Assembly: GCF_017313105.1 (NCBI RefSeq)
Contig: NZ_JAFLND010000001.1
Span: 992,001 to 1,056,000 of the forward strand
Length of the DNA: 64,000 nucleotides
From: [Muricauda] lutisoli (nom. illeg.)
Lineage (GTDB): Bacteria > Bacteroidota > Bacteroidia > Flavobacteriales > Flavobacteriaceae
Direction of reading: 5' to 3'
Both the position numbers and the translations under genes were made by a program. Positions 1-8,907 of this stretch are shown piece by piece. The notes beneath the pieces are model-generated. The model saw nothing but the letters and a program-made list of their open reading frames with translations, was not told where the DNA came from and did not search any database. The first letter of the stretch is position 1; every line of letters starts with the position of its first letter.

Positions 1-1335
1 ATTTTCATCCAAGTCACCCTCAACAAAATTGTCAACAGGTACTCCATCTATAATGTAAAGGGGTTGGGGGTTGCTGGTCACCTTGGAAGCTCCTCTAATG
101 GAAACCCCTGCCACTCGGCCTTTCAAAATTCGTTCGCCGGTAACCGCCCCTACAGCAGCAGTACCATAAGCTGTTACCACCACTTCATCCAAATGTTGTG
201 CATCTTCTTCCATACGAACGTTCATAATGGAGGAGTAAATGGGCAATTCGTAAGGACGCATCCCGATATAGGAAAAGGTCAATTCTTGACCAAAGGGCAC
301 CTCCAAAGCATAATTGCCATCAAAATCGGTTTGTGTGCCCTTGGTGGTGCCTTTGATCACAACATTTACTCCGGGCAGTGGAGTACCGGATTCGTCCGTA
401 ATGGTCCCGACCACTTTTTTTACATTGGGATTAAAGGCATATCCCTTTTTCTTTGTGGCAGGGGTGTACCTTTTTTGGTAGGCACTCACAAAGTTCAAAT
501 AATGGGCCTCAATTTTGGGTTTGCTGATATTGTGATTTGGATTACCGGTGGACAAAGCGATTTTTACATTTTTCCAATCCTGCCCCGTGTTTTGGTAAAC
601 ATTGCCCTTGTATGCCAAGGAGAGCGGTGCGTTTAATCCAGTGGATTTAATGTCGTAATTGGGCACCCACCCCGCATCTTTCACCAAGTAGGACAGTGAA
701 GCGTTCAGGTTGGTGGAAATCGGTGCATCAAAAGTAATGGTTATTTCCCCTTGTGGAGTCGCTTTGGCATTGTTTGCCTCGGCCAACTGTTGCTGTAGAT
801 CGTTGATTTCCAGCTTTAGTTTGTTGATTTTTAAATGGGCCTTGAATATTTCATTTTTAATGCTGGTAATGCGCTCTCTGTAATATTGACCGACCTGTTT
901 GATTCTTTCCAAATCCAGAACCTGACTGTCGCCATTTACAATTCTATTGGAGGTGATTACCTTTTCCTCTTCCTCGAGACCTGCAATGGTATTCTTTACC
1001 AATGAAACTTCATATTCCAGTTCTTCAATAGTGTTTTCCCATGCTTTGATCTTCGGGTTGCTCTCGGTTTTTTCAAGGTAATTGGTGTCGTAGGCAATAG
1101 CTAAAATGGAAACGGCACCTAAACCTGAAATTTGAATGCTGCTCTCATCAATTTTATGGGATAGCCCTGTAAAAACCACTTCGTTCGATCCTTCTTGTAA
1201 TAGACAGGAAGCTGCTCGTGTAATCTGGGCCCCATTGAGATAAACGGTAACCTCCTTTATTTTAGAGGTAGTTTTTATCGTATTGGCAAATAGCAAAAAG
1301 GGTGCGCACAAAAATAGAATGACTGTATTTTTCAT
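1..1335 (-). CDS. MuiA family protein (DUF4139) with inserted carboxypeptidase-like/TonB-plug-like region, 3' end outside window
   Basis: The ATG at 1335 begins a signal-peptide-like stretch, and the frame stays open for 445 codons to the window edge, so the C-terminus is missing. The first half looks like the DUF4140/mucoidy-inhibitor-A type, with a predicted coiled coil at about residues 92-188 and the start of the DUF4139 beta domain from about 198. From about residue 308 a carboxypeptidase-regulatory-like domain is inserted (GTITDESGTPLPGVNV). It is followed by a SusC/TonB-plug-like stretch with DEVVVTAYG near residue 382 and PLYIIDGVPVDNF close to the edge. Such composite MuiA proteins occur in Flavobacteriaceae and their role is unknown. 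An envelope location is inferred from the signal peptide. The plug-like part without a visible barrel is the odd feature. Confidence 0.85.
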   Translation of the reverse strand, partial: MKNTVILFLCAPFLLFANTIKTTSKIKEVTVYLNGAQITRAASCLLQEGSNEVVFTGLSHKIDESSIQISGLGAVSILAIAYDTNYLEKTESNPKIKAWENTIEELEYEVSLVKNTIAGLEEEEKVITSNRIVNGDSQVLDLERIKQVGQYYRERITSIKNEIFKAHLKINKLKLEINDLQQQLAEANNAKATPQGEITITFDAPISTNLNASLSYLVKDAGWVPNYDIKSTGLNAPLSLAYKGNVYQNTGQDWKNVKIALSTGNPNHNISKPKIEAHYLNFVSAYQKRYTPATKKKGYAFNPNVKKVVGTITDESGTPLPGVNVVIKGTTKGTQTDFDGNYALEVPFGQELTFSYIGMRPYELPIYSSIMNVRMEEDAQHLDEVVVTAYGTAAVGAVTGERILKGRVAGVSIRGASKVTSNPQPLYIIDGVPVDNFVEGDLDEN

Positions 1336-1445
1336 AATGGTTGGATATTAATTGTTTATCCAAACCTATGATTCAATTGTTCCAATTAAAACCGGGAATG
1401 GTGTGAATGGGTTGGTTGGCTGAGGGAACCCTGGGTTTTGATGAG

Positions 1446-1853
1446 TCAATCCAAAAACTTGGCTTTGAGCTCTGGGGTCGGAACCATGCAAGACTCCTGT
1501 TTACCGAACCATTTATAGCGGTTTTTGGCCACAAAGTCATAGATGGCGTTTCGGATGGAGGTAGGAATCCACGTAAAAACAGCGGTCAATTTCCATAAGC
1601 CTCCCAGGTCTTTTGCGATTTCCAAGGCAGCGTCGGATTTGGTATAATAGGCCACGCCGGGCTCAATAAGGATAATGGAATCCACTTTGCTGGTATCAAT
1701 ATGGCGTTGACCCACCAATTGTTGCCCCGCTTTGCTCTGTAGGGCCGCATAGCGGAATACATCTTTTTTGTCCCGTTTTATGACAAACTGGACAGAGCTG
1801 TTGCAAAGGTTACAGACCCCATCGAACAAGATTATTTTTTTACCGTTTTCCAC
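1446..1853 (-). CDS. DCC family thiol-disulfide oxidoreductase-like protein (DUF393)
   Basis: This is a 135-residue protein with the N-terminal FDGVCNLCNSSVQFV signature of the DUF393/DCC family, including the CxxC pair near residues 14-17. The family is predicted to have a thioredoxin-like redox fold, but its substrate is not known. The length is normal and no signal peptide is visible, so it is probably cytosolic. The start used is GTG at 1853, because no ATG lies upstream in frame and the family signature begins right after it. A TATCTTTG box ends about 5 bp upstream, so the transcript would have almost no leader. Confidence 0.85.
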   Translation of the reverse strand: MENGKKIILFDGVCNLCNSSVQFVIKRDKKDVFRYAALQSKAGQQLVGQRHIDTSKVDSIILIEPGVAYYTKSDAALEIAKDLGGLWKLTAVFTWIPTSIRNAIYDFVAKNRYKWFGKQESCMVPTPELKAKFLD

Positions 1854-1857
1854 GGTG

Positions 1858-1865
1858 CAAAGATA
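1858..1865 (-). promoter_or_regulatory. Bacteroidota -7 promoter box (TATCTTTG) for the DUF393 gene
   Basis: On the minus strand TATCTTTG fits the Bacteroidota sigma-70 -7 consensus TAnnTTTG exactly. It lies only about 5 bp before the GTG start at 1853, suggesting a leaderless or near-leaderless mRNA. No -33 box was assigned. Confidence 0.5.
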
Positions 1866-1916
1866 GTGTGGAAGTAGCTGTCTTAGAAATATTAACTCAT
1901 AACAGCACGTGTAATT

Positions 1917-2462
1917 TTATAACCGATAAAATAGACCGAACGATAAAGCGGGCAACACTTTGGAGTCGGCCGTGGAGGATCCCCAGTCAAAATTGAACCA
2001 ATAGGGGAGTACCACGGGTTCTTTTTCGGTTCTGTTATACGAAAGTTCCAACAAGAGCCCAAGATCTAAAGTAATCCCAAACCTTTTGGATAGATTAAAA
2101 TCCCTGCCCATCCGAAGGTTCGTATACAGGTAGGTGTCCTTAAAACTGCTTGTTTCATCTACCAGATAATTGAGTCCACCCCTAAGGTACCAAGGTCGCC
2201 TATCCGTATATTTGGATTGTCCACTAAAGTGATTGAAATAATCCAGTGAGATGACATAAGTAGTATTGTAGGAATCATTTATGGTCCCAAAACCATAGCT
2301 TAGCCCCAACTGGGATTGCTTCATCTGAAATCGGGCTCCGATACTTATTAAATCAGGTACTCCGATCGTTGCTGCCAGGTTCACTTTCTCTTGCCCGGAA
2401 ACACTTAAAAAACAAAGTGCACATAAGCCGGTAACGATAAAAATCTTAAACGGTTTTTTCAT
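1917..2462 (-). CDS. Hypothetical secreted protein, probably a small outer-membrane beta-barrel
   Basis: The 181-residue protein starts at the ATG at 2462, chosen because MKKPFKIFIVTGLCALCFL is a clean signal peptide. A start 36 bp upstream would place 12 polar residues in front of it. The mature part shows alternating hydrophobic/aromatic strands (for example QLGLSYGFGTIND, FNFDWGSS) and ends in FGLFYRL, with a terminal pattern like that of outer-membrane barrels. No family was recognised. It is a single gene with the DUF393 gene downstream. Confidence 0.7.
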   Translation of the reverse strand: MKKPFKIFIVTGLCALCFLSVSGQEKVNLAATIGVPDLISIGARFQMKQSQLGLSYGFGTINDSYNTTYVISLDYFNHFSGQSKYTDRRPWYLRGGLNYLVDETSSFKDTYLYTNLRMGRDFNLSKRFGITLDLGLLLELSYNRTEKEPVVLPYWFNFDWGSSTADSKVLPALSFGLFYRL

Positions 2463-2612
2463 CTTACTTATAGGTTTGGTTGCTCTATTTTGAGCCAAAG
2501 AAGTAGGACGAACGTTTTTAGACTACCGGGCAAACAATTAAGATACAAATAATGTGCTTGTATTCAGTAAATTAATTTGATTTCCGACAACGAAAAACAA
2601 TACCGTTTCCTT

Positions 2613-3356
2613 TCAATACCCGGCCAACTGATATATTTCATTGGGCGTAAGTTCGCTGAGTTCAAGAACGTCCTTGCCCGATTGGGCCATCGCCTTTCTG
2701 ATCAGATAATTTCCGGTACGGTATCCAACTGCCAAACGGCCATCGGGGTGTTGGAACATCCAATGTTGATAGTTGGCATTTAGGGGCAACGACCTGATCT
2801 CTTCCACCCATTGCTCCGCAATGGTTGCTTCTGGTGGTGTATCCGCTTCCATGCTTTCACCGGTATAATCTTCGGAGAATACAACGGCCAGCCCTTCGTT
2901 TATGGCTGCTATGGATATGCCGGGGCCGTATTTGTTGTCCTGAATGGCCCAACCGCGCGATAAATGGTGGAATTCGTGGAAAATGGTATGCTTAAGTGCC
3001 GTTTGCGTTGCTTGGGTCACGCCTCCTGGATATTTATCGGATATTTGAATGAGCACTACGGGAGGGGCATTGGTTTCCGTACGACCGGTAACGCCTCCGA
3101 CCAGATCAAGGTCCCAATCCACAATTTCCAAGGATACGTTTATGCTATCCGGTAGGGTGGGCAATAGGGCCCGGATTTCTTTTTCCGATTCCAATACCAC
3201 TTCGCGAACAAGCTCTTTTTGTGATGGGGTGAATTTTCCACCTTCATCGGTAAAGGCGATGATGGAACTTGTGGGTTCCGTGTTTTTCGATGCATTTTTG
3301 CAATTGCTGATGACTAGGAGTCCAAGAACTAGTGATAGGATTTTGATTGATTTCAT
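2613..3356 (-). CDS. HExxH lipoprotein, predicted Zn-dependent protease (DUF2268-like)
   Basis: The protein has 247 residues. The N-terminus MKSIKILSLVLGLLVISNC is a lipoprotein signal peptide with a lipobox cysteine at residue 19. Around residue 125 the motif HTIFHEFHHLSRGW provides an HExxH zinc site with an extra histidine, and a downstream glutamate-rich NEGLAVVFSED segment could supply the third ligand. This fits the predicted Zn-dependent proteases of the DUF2268 type, anchored in the envelope. The substrate is unknown. It is divergent from the methyltransferase gene across a 332-bp spacer. Confidence 0.75.
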   Translation of the reverse strand: MKSIKILSLVLGLLVISNCKNASKNTEPTSSIIAFTDEGGKFTPSQKELVREVVLESEKEIRALLPTLPDSINVSLEIVDWDLDLVGGVTGRTETNAPPVVLIQISDKYPGGVTQATQTALKHTIFHEFHHLSRGWAIQDNKYGPGISIAAINEGLAVVFSEDYTGESMEADTPPEATIAEQWVEEIRSLPLNANYQHWMFQHPDGRLAVGYRTGNYLIRKAMAQSGKDVLELSELTPNEIYQLAGY

Positions 3357-3688
3357 TGATGTTTGTTTTACCTGTAGACTCTGTAGACGTAAAAATGTTA
3401 CATCAAAAGAAAAGGGAGCGCTACAAATTGTGATTCGGAACCGGTCGAAGGCCTGGGTTTATCGATTTTTCCATAATTAAGATGATTAGAATAAAACAAC
3501 GATTTTGATATCTTTGCACAGTTATGACACTTTAATAGACATATCCGACCAAGTACATTTTACGAAATGACTTTTTTCCATCGGGATTGAACTTCATGAT
3601 TCCAATGCTTGGTCACCTATCCATTTATTTTACTATTTAAACCGCAGTACTTCATTGGATTGAAAGTCCTGCACAATTACAAATAATT
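3357..3688. other. Intergenic region between divergent genes
   Basis: These 332 bp separate the HExxH lipoprotein gene from the methyltransferase gene. The only element I can support is TATCTTTG at 3509-3516 on the plus strand, a good -7 box for the methyltransferase gene with a long leader of about 165 bases. No further ORF, hairpin or repeat was recognised. Confidence 0.5.
3509..3516 (+). promoter_or_regulatory. Bacteroidota -7 promoter box (TATCTTTG)
   Basis: TATCTTTG matches the TAnnTTTG consensus and points toward the methyltransferase gene at 3689. The implied leader of about 165 bases is long, so a second promoter nearer the gene cannot be excluded. Confidence 0.45.
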
Positions 3689-4528
3689 ATGTCTATCAAA
3701 GAATTAATAAAACAGACTGCCATGCCCAGTCTATATGAAAAAGGCAATGCATTCATGTGGGATGACCCACATATTTCAAAACAGTTATTGAATGTTCATT
3801 TAAACAAGGATATTGATCTTGCGAGTCGTAAACAATCCTCAATCAATTCTACAATTGATTGGATTTTACAGCAATGTCCACAAAACGGCATGTCCATACT
3901 TGACCTTGGATGTGGTCCCGGATTGTATTGTGATATTCTTCATGATAAAGGTCATTCAGTAACGGGAGTTGATATATCCGGTAGTTCAATTGAATATGCA
4001 AAGGCCAAGGCCATTGAAAGTTCAAAGTCTATCGAGTATGTAAAAGCCAACTATTTGAATGTTGACCTCGAGTCCAATAAATACGATTTGGTCATTATGA
4101 TTTACACTGACTTTGGTGTGTTATCGCCTAATGAACAAAAGGGTCTTTTACTCAAGGTTCACAAATCATTGAAACCAGGGGGTATATTCATTTTTGATGT
4201 TCTTAACGATACAGATCTTGACTCCAAGCTGACCCCTGTAAATTGGGAAGTAGCCGAAAGTGGTTTTTGGTCCGATAAACCATATCTGGTCCTGTCCAAT
4301 AGCTTTCTGTATGAAGAACAAAAGACGATTCTTTATCAGCATAATGTTATGACAGGTGAAGACGAGTTAAAAACATATCGTTTCTGGACCCAACATTTTT
4401 CTAAAGATGATATCATCGATATTGTAGCGGATACCAAATTCACGTTATCCAATACTGAAACCAATGTTTTACCAGAATCAGATTTATGGGGCGGAAGGTT
4501 TGTTGACTTTTATGTACTCTTAAAGTAA
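3689..4528 (+). CDS. Class I SAM-dependent methyltransferase
   Basis: The 279-residue protein has the class I Rossmann methyltransferase signature ILDLGCGPGLYCDIL near residue 70 (motif I). VTGVDISGSSIEYA follows as the acidic end of strand beta-2, then YDLVIMIYTDFGVL (motif IV) and LLLKVHKSLKPGGIFIFDV (post-motif). It would transfer a methyl group from S-adenosylmethionine, but the acceptor cannot be read from the sequence. It stands alone between the divergent lipoprotein gene and the convergent flavoprotein gene and is followed by a hairpin terminator. Confidence 0.85.
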   Translation: MSIKELIKQTAMPSLYEKGNAFMWDDPHISKQLLNVHLNKDIDLASRKQSSINSTIDWILQQCPQNGMSILDLGCGPGLYCDILHDKGHSVTGVDISGSSIEYAKAKAIESSKSIEYVKANYLNVDLESNKYDLVIMIYTDFGVLSPNEQKGLLLKVHKSLKPGGIFIFDVLNDTDLDSKLTPVNWEVAESGFWSDKPYLVLSNSFLYEEQKTILYQHNVMTGEDELKTYRFWTQHFSKDDIIDIVADTKFTLSNTETNVLPESDLWGGRFVDFYVLLK

Positions 4529-4544
4529 TTTCAAATCAATAGAG

Positions 4545-4582
4545 AGCTCGGGTTCTTAATTTTTTGAATCCGAGCTATTTTA
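4545..4582 (+). terminator. Rho-independent terminator after the methyltransferase gene
   Basis: AGCTCGGGTTC at 4545 pairs with GAATCCGAGCT at 4566-4576 with one wobble, around a 10-base T-rich loop, followed by ATTTTAAA. The tail is weak. It lies 17 bp after the stop codon. Confidence 0.6.
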
Positions 4583-4621
4583 AATCATTATTAAGATTGT
4601 TGTGCTTTCTTACTGTTTTAA

Positions 4622-6457
4622 TTATCCCAAAGGTCCGTACACAATAGCTTTATCCCCAATATCGATAAGTTCGCAACTTTTAGAGAAGCTGCTGTTATCC
4701 TTTTTAATATGGAATCTTACGTTTTTGTCCTCTCCATTGGAATCTATCGGAAGCCAGCGATACGGTAGATCCAGTGTTGATTCTTTTGGGTTTATAAGTT
4801 CTAGAATAGCATGCTCACCGTTCAGGTTTTCAAAATAGGCTGGTTTAGCAAAGGATAATTCCAGTATATGGTCATCTATTGTTTTGCGTTCCATCAACTG
4901 AACCACCCTGTCATCAACATACTTTTCATCATCACATTCTGACCAAATTTTATCTTGGTTCATTTGTAATGCGGCCAAGAAACCTCCCTGAATTGATCCT
5001 TCAAAACCACCTCCTGGGAAAGCCCATGCCGATGCAAAGTATACATTGGGGATCAAGAAATTGTTTCTAAATCGCTTATTTGCTATCTGGTCTTTAGTTT
5101 GAGCGTAGCCATAGACCGAACCGCTTGGGTTAAGGGTATAGCGTTCAATGGTCATGGATGTGGATACTTCGTAGTACTCTATACTATTTCGGATTCCTGG
5201 ATATTGATTTTCCAAACGTTGCAATAAAATTTGGGCTACTTCTTCTTTTTTGGCATCGTACTCTTCTTTGCTTAAAGTATCCCAGTCTTCAATATAGTCA
5301 ACCGTACAAATCACACCTTCAGATTTGTCAGGTGGTGCAAGTCCAGCATCTACCTTGTTATAGTCCACAAAAATGAATCTACGTTTGGCCCAATCACCAT
5401 GATGGTTATTTTTAATATCCTTTAAGGCCATTACACCGTCCCCTTGAAAAACGTTCGAATAGTATTTTACGCCAAACTTTTCCACATCGGTATTGAAGCC
5501 GAGATACATGCATAACAGCGAACATGAATTGGTTTTTGAGCTTATTTTTTGTTCGAGCTGGGTCGAATAAGGCTCATCCAACATCGATGGTACCAAAGGA
5601 ATGGCACAATTGGCTATCACATTATCACATAAAATAGTAACGGGTTCTGAATTCGTATTAAAGCTATCACGAAACATAACTCCGGTTGCCTTGCCATTTT
5701 CCGTGATGATTTTTTCCGCTTTTTTACCCAAGAGTACGGTACCACCGTTATTTTCGATATAGGATGCAAGGTAATTGGAAAGCTGTTGTGACCCACCTTT
5801 TACAAAATGGCCGCCATTCTCAATAAAGCCCGAAAATGGTACGGCAAAGTAGAACATGGATAATGTATAAGGGTCATCTCCCCAATAAACAATATGAGCT
5901 ATGAGGTCTAATTTCGCATCTTCATTGGTAATGTACTTATCCAACCAAGACCCAACGGTATGTTTGGTTGCCTCTACAAGATTAGGGTAAAGCAATGGCA
6001 TCAATGGATAGATCAGTTTTTGTACCAAAGGTGAACGTGGAAGACTGGTGGCATCCTTCCGGGTTCCTGCTATCAACTTCATGAAATGTTTGATGCCTTT
6101 TTTTTCTTCAGGATATTTATCTATCAATGCCTTGGTAGCTGCATCATATCCATGAGGCATTACAAAATCCTCTTTGTCGGAAACCACCCCATAAAACTCA
6201 GGTACTTTTTCAAAATCCACATGTTTTTCTACGTCGAGCATTTTAAATATTCGCGTTAATGAACCATTTTCGGTCAGCCCGCTCATTTCGTGTAGACCAA
6301 CTTCTATAATAAAATCTCCTCGTTTAAATGTGGTTGCACAGCCACCAGGCTTGTGATGCTGCTCCAATAAAAGAACTTTCTTTCCAAATTTTGTGAGCGT
6401 CGCTCCAGCGGTTAATCCTGCCAGTCCGCCTCCTATGATAATGGTATTGTATTTCAT
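4622..6457 (-). CDS. FAD-dependent phytoene desaturase/retinol saturase-like oxidoreductase
   Basis: The 611-residue protein opens with the dinucleotide-binding motif GGGLAGLTAG (residues 9-18), then LLLEQHHKPGGCATTFKRG, typical of the carotenoid desaturase/isomerase (CrtI/CrtISO) and retinol saturase group. Near residue 490 it has ASAWAFPGGGFEGSIQGGF, the C-terminal FAD motif of that group. About 100 extra residues follow the desaturase core. It probably oxidises, isomerises or saturates a polyene or lipid substrate, but no other carotenoid genes are in the window. The 150 bp upstream hold a diverged copy of the array repeat. Confidence 0.8.
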   Translation of the reverse strand: MKYNTIIIGGGLAGLTAGATLTKFGKKVLLLEQHHKPGGCATTFKRGDFIIEVGLHEMSGLTENGSLTRIFKMLDVEKHVDFEKVPEFYGVVSDKEDFVMPHGYDAATKALIDKYPEEKKGIKHFMKLIAGTRKDATSLPRSPLVQKLIYPLMPLLYPNLVEATKHTVGSWLDKYITNEDAKLDLIAHIVYWGDDPYTLSMFYFAVPFSGFIENGGHFVKGGSQQLSNYLASYIENNGGTVLLGKKAEKIITENGKATGVMFRDSFNTNSEPVTILCDNVIANCAIPLVPSMLDEPYSTQLEQKISSKTNSCSLLCMYLGFNTDVEKFGVKYYSNVFQGDGVMALKDIKNNHHGDWAKRRFIFVDYNKVDAGLAPPDKSEGVICTVDYIEDWDTLSKEEYDAKKEEVAQILLQRLENQYPGIRNSIEYYEVSTSMTIERYTLNPSGSVYGYAQTKDQIANKRFRNNFLIPNVYFASAWAFPGGGFEGSIQGGFLAALQMNQDKIWSECDDEKYVDDRVVQLMERKTIDDHILELSFAKPAYFENLNGEHAILELINPKESTLDLPYRWLPIDSNGEDKNVRFHIKKDNSSFSKSCELIDIGDKAIVYGPLG

Positions 6458-6567
6458 GACTGATAATAGGTTGTAATTAATTGATAGTTAATTGTTTAAA
6501 CAACCTTTAAAATTATCAATTCAAACCCTATTAAGTAATGATGATCGTCAGTTCCCTATCTTTTTTT

Positions 6568-6605
6568 TAAAGCAGGGAATTTATTTTAAGGAAGGAGTAA
6601 ACAAT
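6568..6605. repeat. Array repeat, copy A (diverged)
   Basis: TTAAAGCAGGGAATTTATTT followed by AAGGAAGGAGTAAACAATG is a degenerate copy of the intergenic repeat seen eight more times up to 19.0 kb. It lies between the stop of the gene at 6609 and the start of the flavoprotein gene and marks the left limit of the array. Confidence 0.6.
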
Positions 6606-6608
6606 GCA

Positions 6609-7247
6609 TCATTGCAATTGTTTTAGCACACTTTTATTGATGGTTAAATTAAGGCAAACCGTCCAAGAAAGTATCAGTATAAAAGCAATTTTCTGAATGA
6701 TAGGGGAATATTGAGTTAGATTTTCATTGTAGTAGAAGAAGTTGTTCAACCCAACAATTATTATACAAAACACTCCCATCACCATTAAAAAGGTCAACTG
6801 GTTTTTGTGCAGTGCCCGTAACATTCCAATGATTACCAAAGTACCAAATACACTTAAGATGGTCGTCATGATATCATGGTATTTGGTGAAAATGAAACTT
6901 GCGGATAACATTGCCAAAGTACCTGAAATCCTAATTATTGTTTTCCAACTTCTGCTTTTTTCAAAGTGATTTGCAAATTGAAAGAAAAAGATGATCATAC
7001 TACTGCAAAGGATGGTTATACCGGCAATGGCAACGGGTCTTGCTCGATTTTGAATTCCATTCAAACCACTTTCGCGCATTAAGTTGCACCAATGATTATT
7101 AAGCCAATCAAAACCTGCTGAATTGATATCTGTCAGCGAACCTCCGGGGTATAGTTTGGAAGCATAAATGTAAATACCTATGAACACCAGTATTCCTATG
7201 GTGGGAAGAAATTTTAATAATCCTTTTAGGTTTATCATATTCCTCAT
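6609..7247 (-). CDS. Hypothetical multi-pass membrane protein
   Basis: From the ATG at 7247 the protein has 212 residues and about six predicted membrane helices, among them LPTIGILVFIGIYIYA, ILCSSMIIFFFQFA and LMVMGVFCIIIVGL. A segment with conserved-looking CNLM residues lies between helices one and two. An ATG at 7238 is an equal alternative. The longer frame reaching 7331 is unlikely because it adds 28 mostly polar residues. The arrangement resembles DUF998/Frag1-type membrane proteins but no family could be assigned. It is the only gene in its repeat-bounded unit. Confidence 0.65.
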   Translation of the reverse strand: MRNMINLKGLLKFLPTIGILVFIGIYIYASKLYPGGSLTDINSAGFDWLNNHWCNLMRESGLNGIQNRARPVAIAGITILCSSMIIFFFQFANHFEKSRSWKTIIRISGTLAMLSASFIFTKYHDIMTTILSVFGTLVIIGMLRALHKNQLTFLMVMGVFCIIIVGLNNFFYYNENLTQYSPIIQKIAFILILSWTVCLNLTINKSVLKQLQ

Positions 7248-7360
7248 TTTAAACAAATGTATGGAAACAGTCTTGGCTATGGATTCTTTGCGATTGGCGG
7301 CCGGTACGATTTTCCAGCGAGCCAAGGCCACAGTACGAAACCATTCCTTTGGTTGTTTGC

Positions 7361-7412
7361 TTACTTAAAAGTAGGGAATTTAGTTCAAGGCAGGAGGGAA
7401 CAATTACTTAAG
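7361..7412. repeat. Array repeat, copy B
   Basis: The core CTTAAAAGTAGGGAATTTAG begins at 7365 and is followed by a purine-rich tail CAAGGCAGGAGGGAACAAT. It lies between the start of the membrane-protein gene and the stop of the next gene at 7455. Just beyond it is AATGCTTTACTATT (about 7427-7441), which also occurs near copy D. Confidence 0.85.
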
Positions 7413-7454
7413 GCTATTATTGGATATAATGCTTTACTATTTTGACAGTCCACA

Positions 7455-7937
7455 TCATTCTTTTATCCCATGTTTTTTTCTTTGAATCCTACCATATTCT
7501 ATAAAAGAGCCATCAAAAAATTTGCTGAACGGATGTTTTAACAAAGCTCCAAATCCAGCGGAGAGTACAACTCCATCGACCAGTGCTTTTCTAGACTGCC
7601 AATTTTTGGCGCTCAACATTTTGTTCTCGTTTTGCAAAAATAAATTTTCGACGTGCCGAACTTCCGAACCGAACAAGTAAAAACCATGATTTTGTTCCTC
7701 TTCGTTCAAGGAATCCGGATCATCTCTAAATGTTGTGATTATTCGGGCCAGTTCTTGGGAACTACTAAAATTGAGAAGTATGTTGATGTCCAAAGCTGCA
7801 ATTTCGTGAAAAGTTGATGCCTGTGTTGCTTTTGTATTGGCTTTGATTTGAACACCAACAAATATCAAAGAGATAATAATGGCGACCGCTGATATTATTT
7901 CAGCGATCAATGCATAGTCTTCCAATGTTTCAATCAT
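7455..7937 (-). CDS. Hypothetical membrane-anchored protein
   Basis: The 160-residue protein has one N-terminal membrane segment (IISAVAIIISLIFVGVQIKA, about residues 14-33) followed by a soluble helical region. The general plan, a short leader, one helix and a QIKxNTxATQ-like exit, is common in small membrane-anchored bacterial proteins (DUF6082-like), but I cannot assign a function. It begins 5 bp after the DUF6090 gene upstream and is probably co-transcribed with it. Confidence 0.7.
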   Translation of the reverse strand: MIETLEDYALIAEIISAVAIIISLIFVGVQIKANTKATQASTFHEIAALDINILLNFSSSQELARIITTFRDDPDSLNEEEQNHGFYLFGSEVRHVENLFLQNENKMLSAKNWQSRKALVDGVVLSAGFGALLKHPFSKFFDGSFIEYGRIQRKKHGIKE

Positions 7938-7942
7938 AGTCC

Positions 7943-8686
7943 TTAGTTTTTTTCCAGTTCTGATGTTATTTCTTTTGCCTGGGATTTCATTTCTTTTATT
8001 GCGTAACTGATATTTCTAACGGCAATGGGGATATAATCACCGGAAACAACCAGGAAGTCATCGAATTGATCGTTGGTATGGATCAACTCATGATTTATGA
8101 TATATTCCACTTTTATACCATTTGTTGTGTCGGGGACAATTTCTTTCTCAAATATTGCAGCGACCAAATCATTTTTTTTATACAGTTGTCTTCTAATAAA
8201 TTCATTGACCCAAAACTCAACTGCTTTTAATTTTACCTCGTATAAATTCGTAATGTTGTTTCTAAGTTCGGAATTTGAAATTTTATCCAATCCTGTAGAC
8301 TTGATGGACTCATACGGACTATAATTGATTGCAACCGCAATACCTCCTTCGCTTACATTGTTAAAATGGTAGACCAGTGAATCGTGAGGGTAAGTTGATC
8401 CATTTCGAACAGTTGCCAATACAATAACGCTTTGTTTTAAATCTTCAAGAGCTTTAAGTCCGTCCTCCATGTTGTTGATGTCTTTATCCAGGGCCTCCTT
8501 AATTTCCCTAAGCATGGTAAGTTCGTAACCTCTATTGATTCTTTCTTGATTCTTGTTGTTGATTTGCAATGCGATCAAAATCCCAATGACCACAAGCACT
8601 ATTTCGCCAATCGCATAGGTCAGGTATTTTCCGAACTTATTTTCTGCGAGTAGTTGTTGGCGGATTTTCCGGAAGAACTTGATCAT
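7943..8686 (-). CDS. DUF6090 family membrane-anchored protein (paralog 1)
   Basis: The 247-residue protein is one of nine DUF6090 paralogs here. The N-terminus has a basic leader (MIKFFRKIRQQLLAENKFGK) and one membrane helix with the family motif GEIVLVVIGILIALQINN (about residues 27-44). A helical, probably coiled-coil region outside the membrane follows, with an SxGxxxIxNxxLRxxI-type motif (STGLDKISNSELRNNI) near residue 130. The family is widespread in Flavobacteriia and has no known function. The promoter and leader are nearly identical to those of paralogs 2, 3 and 5. Confidence 0.9.
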   Translation of the reverse strand: MIKFFRKIRQQLLAENKFGKYLTYAIGEIVLVVIGILIALQINNKNQERINRGYELTMLREIKEALDKDINNMEDGLKALEDLKQSVIVLATVRNGSTYPHDSLVYHFNNVSEGGIAVAINYSPYESIKSTGLDKISNSELRNNITNLYEVKLKAVEFWVNEFIRRQLYKKNDLVAAIFEKEIVPDTTNGIKVEYIINHELIHTNDQFDDFLVVSGDYIPIAVRNISYAIKEMKSQAKEITSELEKN

Positions 8687-8730
8687 TGGAGGTTGGTTTC
8701 CCTAAAGATATGATTTTAAATGAATTGGAT
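8687..8730 (-). promoter_or_regulatory. Conserved DUF6090 leader with -7-like box (copy 1)
   Basis: The 44 bp before paralog 1 are almost identical to those before paralogs 2, 3 and 5. On the minus strand they contain TATCTTTA (8703-8710), one base off TAnnTTTG, then GGGAAACCAACCTCC and the ATG. There is no Shine-Dalgarno sequence, and CCTCC just before the start resembles the anti-SD itself. Confidence 0.6.
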
Positions 8731-8907
8731 GCTCAAGGGATGAGGTGCAAAATTTCCGCTATGGTGCCACTTGGAAATCGGTGGCTGATAATACTTTTAT
8801 TTTGGTGTGGCACAAAAGGAAAATGAACGATAGCGAATGTTAGCTGTATTTTCCGTAGCATATCTTTTGTTCTTGAACATGTCCAACGTATCGTGACAAA
8901 AGAATAA

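Noticed and set aside
64..636. Plus-strand ORF of 190 codons
   Set aside because: It is antisense to the MuiA gene, whose N-terminal signal, DUF and plug motifs show the real frame.
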